Below are positions 1 to 37,520 of a DNA stretch of 64,000 nucleotides, piece by piece (the stretch's first letter is position 1; each line of letters opens with the position of its first letter). The position numbers were made by a program, and so were the translations under genes. The notes under the pieces were generated by a model. The model saw only the letters and a program-made list of their open reading frames with translations, was not told the origin of the DNA and made no database searches. The stretch lies in NCBI RefSeq assembly GCF_040802235.1, contig NC_133172.1, forward strand, positions 64,177,613 through 64,241,612, in the 5' to 3' direction. Source of the DNA: Manis javanica (lineage: Eukaryota > Chordata > Mammalia > Pholidota > Manidae).

Positions 1-44
1 TTTATCTGTACAACAATTCAGTGAGAAAGCCAACTTTGGCCTCA

Positions 45-135
45 CTTTGCAGATACTTATTATTATCCCCATTTTACTGATGAGAAAACTGAGGTGTGGG
101 AAAGGTAATGACTTGCTCAAGGCTATGAGCTGAGG
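45..135 (-). repeat. MIR relic
   Basis: The stretch around 66-130 reads as the antisense of the MIR core (cattttactgatgagaaaa, then ctgaggt and the gacttgctcaaggc part). This ancient mammalian SINE is shared by all mammals. Borders are approximate. Confidence 0.6.
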
Positions 136-744
136 ACAGCAGCCTGCATTCTTTCCCTGGAGGCTGGCCCCTTGCCATCCCTCAGCACTGCTTCCAACTG
201 CCAGGCAGAGATCAGACCACTGTAACAATTTCATTTCAAACAGTATAAAAACGATTGCATTTTATACCCTGTCCAAACACATTCAAATGTATTAGAGGCT
301 CTGAGTCACAAGTCCTCTGGACCGGGTGATGAGGGGAACGGGTGAGGGTGGGGGGCCCGTCACTTCCGGTCAGAGCCTGTTGCACAAGCTTCCATAAGGT
401 GCAAGAACCTCTCTGGGAACTTTGGTCAGTCACGGGACTGGCTGGAAGGCGGAGAGTGGGTGGGGCCACCACAGAAGAAAACAGTTCGGGAGGAGCCCCG
501 AGCGGGCCTGACTGTGCAGAAATAAAAAGCGGTTCAGAGGTGTGAACTGGCAGCTGCCCCGGGCTGGGGGGGGCGGTGGGGCGCTGCTCTCTCCACACAC
601 CAGCCACAAATAGGAACCTCGCGAAGGCAGGGCAGCCACGGGTTAAGGACCAGTAATCAATGTCGGCAGAGCGTTCCAGTTTCAGGGGTGAGGGAGGGGA
701 AGCATATACCGGTTGCCTGTGTCAGCTTTGTGCAGACCCAGGAA

Positions 745-905
745 CCAGTCGGACCAGCTCTGAAGGGGGGCCCACACTTCTCAGTGACCCTGGACAGGTT
801 ACTTTTTTTTCTTTTTTTAGCGTTTCCTCATCTGGAAAATGGGCATTAGAAGAATTTACTTCACATAGTCATGAATATCAAATGAGTGTCTGATGCGCAG
901 CCAGG
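745..905 (+). repeat. MIR relic
   Basis: Sense-oriented MIR core: a stretch like 'tgaccctggacaggttact' is followed by 'tttcctcatctggaaaatgg' and an A-rich tail region. A T-rich expansion interrupts it at about 802-820. Borders are approximate. Confidence 0.6.
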
Positions 906-1665
906 CGCTATTTAGCACTCTGAGACTGGTCGTTAGGAATTTGGGGACACAGAAAAGCGAAGGATAAGCCGCCAGAACCCCTCCTCCGCACCACATCTAC
1001 CTGGGCTTTGCTTTTTCTGCGGACAAAGCCTTCTAGCCCTGGCAGAGAGCATGCGGGCTAGGCCCCCATGCCCTGGACTGCAGGGACGGCACAGGCGGGA
1101 GAGGTAGGGTGCCGCGGCCCCAGTCCTGACCGGGGCGGGGGTGCTGGGCCTGACTTCCAGAAGTGAGTCCGCTCCTAAGGCAGAAAGTGTCATCCCAAAT
1201 CACACATCTGTGGCCCAATGATCCAGGCGCCTGCCCGGCCGCGGATGCCGGCTGCCTCCTCCTTAACCTAGGCCTTAGAACTTCGTGTCACGTCGCTGCG
1301 CAGAGGCCCGTGGGCACCGGCGCTGGGCAATCACGGCCCCGCCTCGGAGGGCTCTGCGACCTGGGGCCCGGATCCTCCCGGGGTCAGGGCTGGGGGCCTA
1401 GCGGGATCGGGGGCCTGGGACCGGGTGGTGGCCGCCGCGATCCCTGCTCTCCGCAGGTTTCCCTCGGGCTCCCGAGCTCGGCCCTGTTGCCCTGGGACCT
1501 GTGTGGCCTCAGCACGCAGCCGGCGCAGGGTACCGACACCCTCCCTCTGCGCCAGCTCTACTCGCGGCGCTCCGCTCGGGCGGCACCTCAGGAGATGAAC
1601 CGCTTGGGAGCGCGGACCCAGCTGGGGGTGCCCGCCAAGGAGCGGACGTGGGGCACCGAGCCTAG

Positions 1666-26236
<24,571 letters not shown>

Positions 26237-27290
26237 GGGACAAGGTGCCCTGGCCCAAATAGCTGGACCCCCTTGATGGGCCTGGCTGTGCCACAAGCTC
26301 CTTTCAGCCTAGACTTTGATCTCCCCTTGGCCCAGTTTCTGCTGGAGGGCTGTGGTTGCCATGCCTGTTTCCCTCCGTGATCACTAAATGTCTTGGCAGA
26401 GGTGAATCCAGTGCCTGGTGACAGGGCAGCTCTCAGCTCAGGCCCAGGCCACCGTCCTCAGTTGCAGTCGGGCCCAGGGGCAATGCAGCTGTCTGTGCAC
26501 CTATTCTCGCCCGGAGCCTGCGTATGCAGGCTCTTCCCCGCACTCGTGATGGGTTGGAATGCACTGGGATAGCAATGAGCGGGCCCCTCAGTCAGTCTCA
26601 CTTGTCTTGTGCTGGGCGCTGGCCTCAAGCTCATTAATGGGTTACAGTTGGGGGTGCTCACTGGGCTTGAGGATTCCAACACCTCTACCTGCTGCCTGTG
26701 GGCGGGTTCATGAGAAGACTTCTTGCTACTCTCATCATGCTGTGTGGGGGAAGTGTGGAACCTTCTAGTAAGTTCTGTGGGTGGAGAGTCCCATCTCTGC
26801 ACCATGGGGCCAGCTCTAGCCCAGATGACCCATTGGGTTTGCAGTTCATAGTGTCAACCATGCCATGACCAAGTGAAGAGTCCCTTTGTGGGACTGGGGG
26901 ACACAGCTAGGATACCCCATCTCTGCAATTCAGGCTGCATGCACTGGGCTCCCCTAATCCCAGGGGGGTGTAGCATGCACTCAGGTGTTCCTGCTGCCTG
27001 GTTGCATGGGGCCAGGGGTTATGGGACCTCCTGCAGAATGGGTGGCCCTGTCATCATTTCCCTCCCACTCCATGCCCTGAGGGCAGGCAGCTCTGCTGGT
27101 GCTGGGTTTGTGAGAAGACTACCTTTGTCCCGGTTCTCAATCCATTTCCAGAGGTGGGCCCAGAGTGAGGAAGGTTCCAGCTGGTATCTGGGTGTCTGCA
27201 CAGGGGCCACAATTGCTGTAACACCTGATGGTGGATAGACACCCCTTTGTACTGTACCCATTAAAATGCCAGCTCTCTGTCCTGTGGAAT
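26237..27290 (+). other. SPG7 3' UTR (extent inferred)
   Basis: No AATAAA follows the stop for about 1 kb. The first close match is ATTAAA at 27260-27265, so the UTR may run to about 27285. The extent is inferred; a non-canonical earlier signal is possible. Confidence 0.4.
27260..27265 (+). terminator. Candidate SPG7 poly(A) signal ATTAAA
   Basis: The second-commonest mammalian poly(A) hexamer, followed within 30-40 bases by a GT-containing stretch. It is the only such hexamer seen in the first kilobase after the SPG7 stop. Confidence 0.35.
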
Positions 27291-27299
27291 TCTGTTTGC

Positions 27300-29900
27300 A
27301 GAGTGCCAGGATGCTTAGCCAGGAATAGGGTGCACATGGCAGGAAGAGGGGCCACTTGCTCCCCCAGCCCTTGGCTGCCTGGCCAGGGACAGTCACTGCC
27401 CTCACATTTGTAGAATCAATGTGTCTGTGGACTTTGGCTGGCTGCTTGGTCATAGGTGACATCGGACACATGGTACCAGAAGCTTGCACCTCCTCTGTGT
27501 CCTGTGGGGACTGACATTGCTCCTCACACCTCTTGTGGGGGTTCTTGGGTGGAGAGGCTTCAGCAGCAGCATGTGGTCCCCTGGAGCAGCGCTGCATCAG
27601 GCACCCTGTGTGCTCCATGCTGGGCCTCCGTCCTCAGCCCTCTGCCAGGCAGATTGGGCACAGCATGGCCTGAGTGTAGCTACCAGAGCATCTGTTTGTG
27701 TTAGGTACGTCAGGTCTTGTGACAGATGCATTCTTTAGGTAAATGTACATTTAACACAATCAGAGCCCCAGAAGACAGAGAATAGTGAAAGAAAATTAAC
27801 TCCTAGTTCTTAGATCATCTTTATTCCACTTTGATGTATTCTCATAAGTCAACATTAATGATTGGTTTTATGCTTAAAAGTTTTTATTGTATAACTGACA
27901 GTGTATCAGTTTCAGGTGTAATTCCGTAGTCTTACATATTGCGAAATGATCACAATAAGTCTAGGTAGGAGCTGTCACCAGTTATAGAATTTTCTTGTGA
28001 TTGAGAACTTTTAAGAATTAAGCACCTTTCAAAGAAAACATGATTATAACATACTGCCAGCTGCCTTTCACTGACATTATTTCTCATACTCCAGGAATCT
28101 GATTAGCCTCTATCCGAGTTATGTGTAGGCCACCATTTCGGAAAGTTGAGAGGCCAGATTGTCATGAGCTCTGTGATGAAGCAGTGTGACCTATCCTTGC
28201 AGTATAGCTACTGCGTTTCCTAATTCAACTGTCAGGCCACATCTATGTGACATGAGCATGCTAATGTTTTCAAAGTGCTATAGCAACATGACATTTTTCC
28301 CCAAAACGCTACAAAATCATGTGCTGCAAGGGTATTAATTTAAAAATTGTGTCTCTGAAAGGGTAGCAGAGGCTATTGTTGACTATCTTGGGTTGGCTTT
28401 CCTCAAGGCCAGTCATGATTAGATATGGAATGAGCAGGCATTGACTTGAGTAATGGCCTCAGACTTGGAAGGAAATACTGGCAGGCCGTGCAGGGCAGGA
28501 CATGCTCCCAAACCTGCAGGGCATTTCCCAGGAGTCCCCGTCCCACTCAGCTGAATGCTGCTTCCAGGGGCATTAGCGGGCCCAAGCCTGGAGCTCTGTG
28601 CCAAGGGGTGGGGACTGTCCCTACAGCTAGAGATTTGTAAAACCCTGAGCCAGCCAAGTATTGCACCAGGACTCCTAACAGTTCTTTAGTCTTCCCCAAT
28701 GAGAGACGTGTATGTTTCCAGCAGAATTGGTCAATTTTTTTGTGTTGCCGTACTACTCACATTTCCGAGGAGGTGAGTGTGGTGCATTCAGGTATGGAAA
28801 ACCATATTCTGTGTGGGGCTCGGTGTGTGCAGCAGACCCAGGTCTCTAAGTTGCTTTTCTTGGTACTCGCTCCGTTTTGAGCAGCAGCTCCAACTTAAGG
28901 CCTTGAGCCCCCACTTGGGACCCAGGGCAGCCGCTTAACCAGGAGCAGGTGGAGCTCGGGGTCGGGGCGGATGGAGCTGCACGAGTCTGCGGGTCTGTAC
29001 AGAAGTGGGAGGTGTTCCAGCTTGGAGCAAGGTACCACAGCCCGCACGGGTCATTGCAAAGGGTCAGGAAATCATGGAGGAATGAGCTGACGTTCTATCA
29101 CGGAGCAAGGTAATTATTTACCCACCAGACGTCCGCAGTGTTGCTCTGCTGCAGTTAAACTGCCCAGGATGGAGTGGGTTCAAGCCCCATCTCACTGGAC
29201 AAAGTGGTTTGTGAGGCGGGCGATAGGCCCTCAAAGTCTGTGAGGACTGAGCGAGGTCCTTCACCTTCCCCGCCTGGGCCGCCCTCGCCACACCGGCTCC
29301 TTTTGTCACCTGAAGCGGACCTGTGTTACTGACCACCAGCGTCGCTGACTTACTGTGTGTTGCCGAACGGTGCTGTGTCTTGTGACCTCCCAGCAGCTGC
29401 TCCCATTTCACAGAACGGGAAAATTAAAATAACAAAAGCTTTAACTCCATAGCCACTGTATGACTTGCGGCTCCCTGACCTCCCAAGATCAGTCTGTTTG
29501 TGAAAATGGTGGACCCAAGAGATTTTGAACATGAACCTCACAGACCACCTCCAGGTTCACGGATAGGTGCTCCCGTTTGCAGCCCTGCGTTTGCGGACAC
29601 CGGTAAAGCAGGGCTAGTACTGCCCTCGGTTCATGAGCGCGCGCCCAGTAAACGGCGGAGCCTAGGTTTGAACTCCCGCTGTAGGCTCGGTGCATTTGTC
29701 AGCAGACAGCGCCTCGGCCATGCCCACGTCTTCTGCCCTTCATACAGGCCTGGAGCCCTGACCATGACCTGTTCATCCCTCGGTGGGTCCCAACCTGTTT
29801 TCAACACCCAAGGACGTCTCAACAGGTCAGAGAACTACCAGCAACCCGTTCACTCACTGCAGGTCAGGCTTCCAAATTCCCTTTTTATGTATCATGAAAG
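27300..29900. other. SPG7-RPL13 intergenic region
   Basis: No exon is supported. It contains an antisense L1 3' tail (27875-28000, possibly extending), AT-rich sequence to about 28400, and weak MIR-like remnants near 29395-29430 and 29640-29700. The end merges into the RPL13 CpG island. Confidence 0.5.
27875..28010 (-). repeat. L1 3' tail
   Basis: Reads tgtataactgacagtgtatc, agtttcaggtgtaattc and 'gcgaaatgatcacaataag', the antisense of the L1 3' UTR end typical of non-primate placental mammals. Confidence 0.6.
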
Positions 29901-30325
29901 TCTTAAAATGTCGATTACGTGTTCCTTGAGGGAAACGTGGTGACTGGGGCGAGAGTGGGAACTACGGAGGGTTACTGGGATGTACGGGCTCACAGCGGTG
30001 GGAGTGGCGATCTCCCACGCTGGCGGAGAAGGGCGCGCAGGCTCGGGTCCTGGACGTGCGGGCGGCCGAGCACCGCGGGCCTGGGTCCCACAACTCACGG
30101 CCGCTGTCCGCCCTCCGACAGCCGCGTTCGGCCTGGATGCCCCGCCTGCAAACACTCGGTGAGTTAACGGTCTCCAGAAGGATGCACGGAGGGGACGAAG
30201 ACTGGGACATGGAGGGCGAGGCTTAGGCGTGAAAACACGTACCGGCCGGAGAGCAGCCGAGCAAAAACCGCCTTCTCTCGGCGCCACGTCCGGCCGGGGC
30301 CGCAAGGGCGGTGAGGACAGCACGG

Positions 30326-30360
30326 CACGTGACTTCCGCGCTCTCCGGACCTAATTGGCC
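30326..30360 (+). promoter_or_regulatory. RPL13 upstream promoter motifs: E-box, ETS site, inverted CCAAT
   Basis: CACGTG at 30326-30331 overlaps the front of an ETS-type acttccg at 30332-30338. An inverted CCAAT box (attgg, 30354-30358) follows. These lie 65-100 bp upstream of the presumed start and are typical of ribosomal-protein promoters. Binding is inferred. Confidence 0.5.
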
Positions 30361-30398
30361 AGAACGCTCCGGCGCTTCCGATTCGCCGAGCCCACGCC

Positions 30399-30418
30399 AT
30401 CCCAGAGTGCTTTGCAGC
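30399..30418 (+). promoter_or_regulatory. ZNF143-like (SBS) motif at RPL13 promoter
   Basis: The bases atcccagagtgctttgcagc closely match the ZNF143/Staf binding sequence (TTCCCAGAATGCMTTGCGS). The motif sits just upstream of the polypyrimidine start. Confidence 0.55.
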
Positions 30419-30422
30419 CCCG

Positions 30423-30456
30423 CTTCCTTTCCGCTTGCCGTTCACCCTCGGAGAAG
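30423..30456 (+). other. RPL13 non-coding first exon with TOP-like start
   Basis: A pyrimidine run (cttcctttcc, 30423-30432) resembles the 5' terminal oligopyrimidine tract that puts ribosomal-protein mRNAs under mTOR/LARP1 control. The exon ends gagaag before gtgagt at 30457. It splices to 30653, giving a UTR of about 50 nt. The exact start base is inferred. Confidence 0.65.
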
Positions 30457-30660
30457 GTGAGTGCCTCCTGGGCCGGCGCTGCCGGGCTCCATCCGCAGCC
30501 ATCGGCGTAGGACTGCTGTCGGCGCGGCCACGGAGGCACCTCGGGCCCCAGCTGTAGACGGCGTTGGGCCGTGGCCCGAGCTCTCGGGCCGGAGGCCGCC
30601 GCTTCGACCGGATCCAGGGCCCTCACCCACCTCCCGTTCCCCACGTCCCCAGACTCGTAG

Positions 30661-32576
<1,916 letters not shown>

Positions 32577-34598
32577 GGGCTGCTGAGAGCTTGTGATAAA
32601 TCTGCAGTGTCTGTGTGACCATTGTCCAGGCATGGGGTGGGTCTGGCAGGGGTGAGGGCGTTTTTTGGGTTGCGTTTTGCTGTCTGTACTTCAGGGTCCC
32701 TTGGATCAGCTGTCGGCTGAGCAGCTTCAGGGCCTTTCCCATCGAGGTCCCAGCCCAGTTTTTAAGCAGAGGAGTTTTAGTGTGTTAGTCTCTGGGGACC
32801 TGGACCTGGGGCCGCAGCCTTGCTTTGAATTGTGCTCAGGCCCTTCCTGGGCCTGTGCACCTCTGCCCTGCCTGGTGGCAGACCCTTCACCCAGCTTTGT
32901 AGCACAGGAAACTGGCCTCTGGCTTTCCCTAAAGTGTCCTCATACTATGCTTGCTTAGTGACTGGGACACCGCTGCCCACCCTGAGGAAGCCTGGTGTCC
33001 CTGGTGGCAGCAGGGCCACAGCAGGACTTGGCAGTGTTTTGAGCTTAATGTCTTACTGTCTGGGTCCTTGGGGAGTTGCCAGGGATGTGGAATCCCACAC
33101 CTGGACCCACTCCCACTGGGGCTGGTCTGGAGCCTGTTCCAAAAGGTCATGTAGTAGGTGATGCTGGGCCTGCTGCTGCTGCTGTTTCTGGCTTTGAGGT
33201 TTTATAAGGCTGGTCTCAGTGCTTGACATATACATGGTGCCGGTGGGTTCAAAGATCAGCTGAACTGGAGAGGTGGGAATCTGAGCCTAGGCTGTGTCCT
33301 GACAATGCCTCTAGACAGCCAGGTGGACATGGTCCACTGGGTGCTTAGGGACCTGAGTGGGTGGCCTGCCCAGGGGCAGGCCCTGCCTCTGCGGGTGCCC
33401 TGGCTGCTGTCCAGGAGCACAGGGTGTGGGGCGGGAGTGCTGGGTTCTAGCCACGGGGCTGAGGGGAGGAGACTGCCACTGGCTGCACCCCACCCAAGTG
33501 AAGGGCCTCCTATTGTCTGGAGTGAGCACTTGAGAAAGGCCTTAGGTAGGGGACCCAGGCATGGGGACTGCATGCACCCTGGTGCACCACTGGCTGCCCA
33601 GTGCTGATGGCAGCCGTGCTGTCACTGGGTAAGCTGCCTCTCGGGTCCTCCCCTTTCTGTTTGGAGGCTGAGCTCAGTGCCAGAGTGCTTGGCGAGCTTG
33701 ACGAGGCCCCGCCCCCCGAGCGGAGCGGAACCCGCCCGGACATAAGCCCGGTTCTGCTTACCTGGAGCTCAGGAACCAGGCAGGAAACATCCAAAGGCTT
33801 CGAAGGTGCTGGAACCCTGCTTGTTCTTCCAGATCTGCTTGGTCCACTGACCTGCCCCTGACCCAAAGGAGCAAGAAGCAGCTGTCCCTGCAGTTCGGGG
33901 GTGTTTGTGGATTTCTGTGTCACCCGGCACCGGCCCAGCTCCCGTTCCAGGTCCTGTTTAGGGCCGCTGAGCTGGGGGAGGCGACAAGCCCTCGCCCAGC
34001 ATCCTGAGGCTGAGGAAGGCTCCCTGCGAGGTGGAGCCTGAACCCTAAATGCACGCCAAGAAGTGACCAGGACCTTGTATTGCCCAAGGCAAGACAGAGC
34101 GAGCGCGGAAGGCGGGTGCAGGCGGGTTCTGGGGCCACGCCCCCTCAGGGCTGCTTCCCGTGTCTGCCAGCTCCAGGGCAGGGCGGTCTTTGCCTACTGG
34201 CTGTCCCCTGGCACTGGGGTGGCTGATCCTAGGGTGGCCCCAGGAGCCCCCTTGAGCGTGGGCAGAAGGGTGACTAGGAGAGGCCACTCGTGCGCGTGCC
34301 TGGCAGGGCCCGCAGGGCAGCAGGAGAAGGGACCTCGGCGCTGTCCCGGCGAGGAACCCGATCCTGCCCCAGCCTGGGCCTCTATGACCTGGGCACTGAG
34401 CAGGGGCCCCGCTATGCTGTACGCTTGTAGGCACACAGCTTAGGCAACAAAAGTGCAGCGCCCCACCAGCACGTGAGGGCCTTATTTAGCATCGCCTCCA
34501 GGCAGACATTCGCCTTCTCAGATGGTTCTTTGCGCGCGGCAGGCGCAGCTCCTGGACAGGTTCCCAAAGTGGGTGTCCGGGAGCCGGCGATGCGCGCT

Positions 34599-34617
34599 GT
34601 GGCCACCAGGGGGCGGC
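34599..34617 (+). promoter_or_regulatory. Strong CTCF-type motif
   Basis: The bases gtggccaccagggggcggc contain ccaccagggggcgg (34603-34616), a full match to the vertebrate CTCF core CCASYAGRKGGCRS. It lies 2 kb downstream of RPL13 in a small CpG-rich patch. A boundary between the housekeeping and tissue-specific genes would be plausible but is inferred. Confidence 0.65.
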
Positions 34618-35589
34618 CGGGCCCTGCCGATCTGCAGGAGGGTCCGCACCTCCCTCTCTGCCTCCCAAGATGAGCGTTGGTCTGGCAGGAATTGCAAAGA
34701 AGTTTTCTCTATTTATTACCTTTTTTTTTTGCCTTTTTTTTTTTTCAACCACACATTAGGAATTTTGTTTAATCTTCCCAGGCTGTGTCTTTGCTCTCTT
34801 GATTATTTTTAAATGATCACAGTGCGTCTGACTTTGTGTCTCTGTGAATTCTATGCGTGGGACCGTCACCTGTCCAGGAAGGGTTTTATTTTGAATCTGT
34901 ATCCTGTAGTTGTCTTGTAAAAATAGAAAATTGTGATATTTTTAAAAGGAAGAATTAAAACTTAACATTAATTTCCAGTTGCTTTGAGTTGTTGTAGTTT
35001 AGAGGGAAACTACAGCCCTTGTAGGTGGCCTGGCTTTTTTCCAATTTCTCAGCTCAGTTCAAGCCAGAGTAGGAGGTGGCCTGACACGAAGGGGTGGACA
35101 ATTCTCTTCTCTTCTTGTGTCTCACACATTATTTTTTTATTTATGGGTGCTTACACTTGATTGTTTTTATTTTATGATTTGTGAATGTTAGGATATTTTT
35201 TTCTTTTTTAAGTTATAGAAGAAAACTCTGCTCTTCATTAAAAAGAAAAAGCCCATAAGAGAAAAGCATGCAAACACGAGACAAAGGCCTCCCTTCTCCC
35301 GCTCTGCCCTCTGAGACCCTGGAGTGGTTTCTGCATCTGTCCAGAGCGGGTCTCACATTCCAGCAAAAACTCCCGGGTGTTCTCTTTTTATGGCCACACG
35401 TGGCTCGCACCGTGCGCTCTGCGCTGGGTCGTGTCAGACCACCCAGGTCTCCGTCCCCTCTGGGCCCGCCGAGGGCCCCTTTTAGGGTGGAGGCATCTCA
35501 GCTGTCCAGCCCTCGGCAGCGGAACGCTGTGGATGCCCTCGCATTTCTTTACTTGCTCATTGACCTGAGCCTCCCCACCTAGTCACCGG

Positions 35590-35740
35590 CTGCCTACCTT
35601 TTTCTGTAGCTCACCTGTTTCGTCCTTTGTCTATTTTCTATTGTGATGTTCATCATTTTCTTGAATTGTAGGGGCTCTTTGCCTATTAAGGAAATTCACC
35701 TTTTGTCCTGCTGTGACACATTGTTTCCCAGGCTGCTCTC
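35590..35740 (-). repeat. L1M relic
   Basis: Antisense L1 wording is visible (tttgtctattttctattgtg, tgaattgtaggggctctttg, cctattaaggaaattcacc). It corresponds to the interior part also found at about 45940-46020. Confidence 0.5.
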
Positions 35741-36384
35741 TTCCTTTCCGGTGTTGCTTATATCTTGGGTGTGTGGTTTGGAGAGGGGATGGGATATTCT
35801 CCCTTAGGGGACAGTGTAGTATAGCAGAAGGACCACAGCTTGGCCTCTAGTGGATATTGGTCATTCTTTTGGCTTTCCAGAATCAGAGCCGTACAGGGGC
35901 CTCTCCGTGAATTTTGTGAGGGGCAGAACCCTCCTCTCATCGGAGCCGACAGGCCCTGTTCCCCCACAGCAGGCATGGCCACGTCACCAGCCTCCACACC
36001 TGCCTTGGCCTCGGTCCCATCCTGGTGATGCAACCTTGCTGTCCTCTCTGTGGACTTTGGGGGGGTTCTCTCTCCCCAATTCCAGGAACTCTCCAGTGTC
36101 CTTGTCCTTTCTGCCCCCTCGCAGAGTCACTTCCAGTTGCTTAGAACAAGACCTGACATGCCAGGAGTGCTGGCCCAGCTCTGGCTCTGGGCCTGCCTGG
36201 CACTGGCCATCCAGCACCTTCATTGCACAGGCACTGAGTACAGCCACATGTCAGGCACCACGGGGGCATCAGGCCACAAAGAGTAGGCAGAGGCTGATGA
36301 CGAGACTGGCATGGGCAGACAGGTGGACAGGGGGCCAGAGATGGCAGGAAGTGACATGGAGGGAATTAATTAAGGGCAAACAGA

Positions 36385-36500
36385 TGAAGAGACAATGGGC
36401 ATTCATTTATGCAAGTATTTATTGAGCACCTACTGTGTCCCAGGCCGTAGGGGTACATTGAATAAAAGGAAACAAATCCTATACATCCACCCTGTTATCA
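36385..36500. repeat. L2 relic
   Basis: The phrase cattcatttatgcaagtatt followed by tattgagcacctactgtgtc is the well-known L2 3' end. Confidence 0.6.
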
Positions 36501-37004
36501 CAGAGCTTTCCTTCTGGGAACCCTCTAGACACTGGCCAAGTCCCTGTCCCCTCACTCCTGCCGTCTGGGTTCACGGCCCCCTCCCATGTTGCTGGGAAAG
36601 GAAGTTGGTAATGATAAGGAGCCAGCACAGACCCTCCCTAAATGACCCCAAGCTGCTGCTCCACGTGGCTGGGGGTCTCCATGTGGTGGGGGTCTGGACA
36701 GACACCCAGGGGTCCTGGCTGCAGACACTGGAATGTCGCCAGAGGTCGTGTGGGACAGTGCTTAGACCTGTCCCCCTGTCTCTAGCTGCGGGGTCTCAGC
36801 TGGGCCCGTTGCTGCTCTTCTGACAAATGCCCAGTAAGCTTGGTGTTTCCTGGAGAGGAGGAGGTGTGATGAGGGGCCCTCCAGCCCCTCAGGGAGGCTC
36901 TTACCAGAGGTATCATCCCCGCCCTGGGGGAGCCAGCCCCCCGGGGAGAGGCCAGCCACCACTCCTGCCTGCCTCCCTGGCCCACACCGCCGTCACCCGC
37001 CAGC

Positions 37005-37325
37005 TCCTGTGACAGAAACACCACAGACTGGGCAGTTTGTGAGCAACATTGACTGCTCAGGGTCTGGGAAGCTGGAAGTTCAAGATCAAGGGGCCGGCAG
37101 ACTTGGCCTCTGGTGACGGCTGCCTCCTGGGTCATAGACAGCATCTCCTCACGGTGTCCCACGTGTCGGGAGGGGTGAGGGAGCTCTGGGGTCTCTAAGG
37201 ACACTGGTCCCATCATGAGGCTTCACCCACGTGATGTAAGCACCTCCCAAAGGCTCACCTCCTAACACCATCACCTTGCACGTTGGGGCTCAGCATAAGA
37301 GTTTGGGGGAGACACAAACATTCCA
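37005..37325 (-). repeat. MLT1-type LTR fragment
   Basis: Reads as the antisense of a mammalian MaLR LTR: 'accacagactgggcagtttg', 'agctggaagttcaagatcaa', 'gatgtaagcacctcccaaag' and 'tttgggggagacacaaacat'. Confidence 0.6.
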
Positions 37326-37404
37326 GCTATGGCATGGAAGAAGGCCACACAATGTTGAAAATTAAAAAAGGAAAAAACAGGTTAGAAACCAGAAACACAC
37401 ACAG

Positions 37405-37520
37405 GGACCTTGCTCAGCAAACACTGCTGTGTGCCAGTCATGGTCCTAGGCCCAGGGACTCGGCTGTAAGATGGCATGGGACCGTCCCTGTGCTGGCGGC
37501 CTGAGGACACACATACAGAG
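37405..37520. repeat. L2 relic
   Basis: The order 'gtgtgccagtcatggtccta', 'ggcccagggactcggctgta' and 'atgggaccgtccctgtgctg' follows the L2 3' end consensus order. It is diverged. Confidence 0.5.

Larger units (their letters stand above)
1..1050. other. 5' flank of SPG7, no gene seen
   Basis: No coding exon is supported here. The stretch contains two MIR-type relics (listed separately) and otherwise unremarkable unique sequence. CpG density rises only towards the right end, where the SPG7 island begins. In human the next gene upstream is ANKRD11 on the opposite strand; none of its exons was recognised here. Confidence 0.5.
32620..36380. other. Start of RPL13-DPEP1 interval, no coding exon seen
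   Basis: GC-rich unique sequence to about 34680, holding the strong CTCF motif at 34599-34617. AT-rich sequence follows (34690-35260), then an antisense L1M piece (35590-35740). I looked for copine (CPNE7) exons, which belong in this interval in human, and recognised none. Confidence 0.5.
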
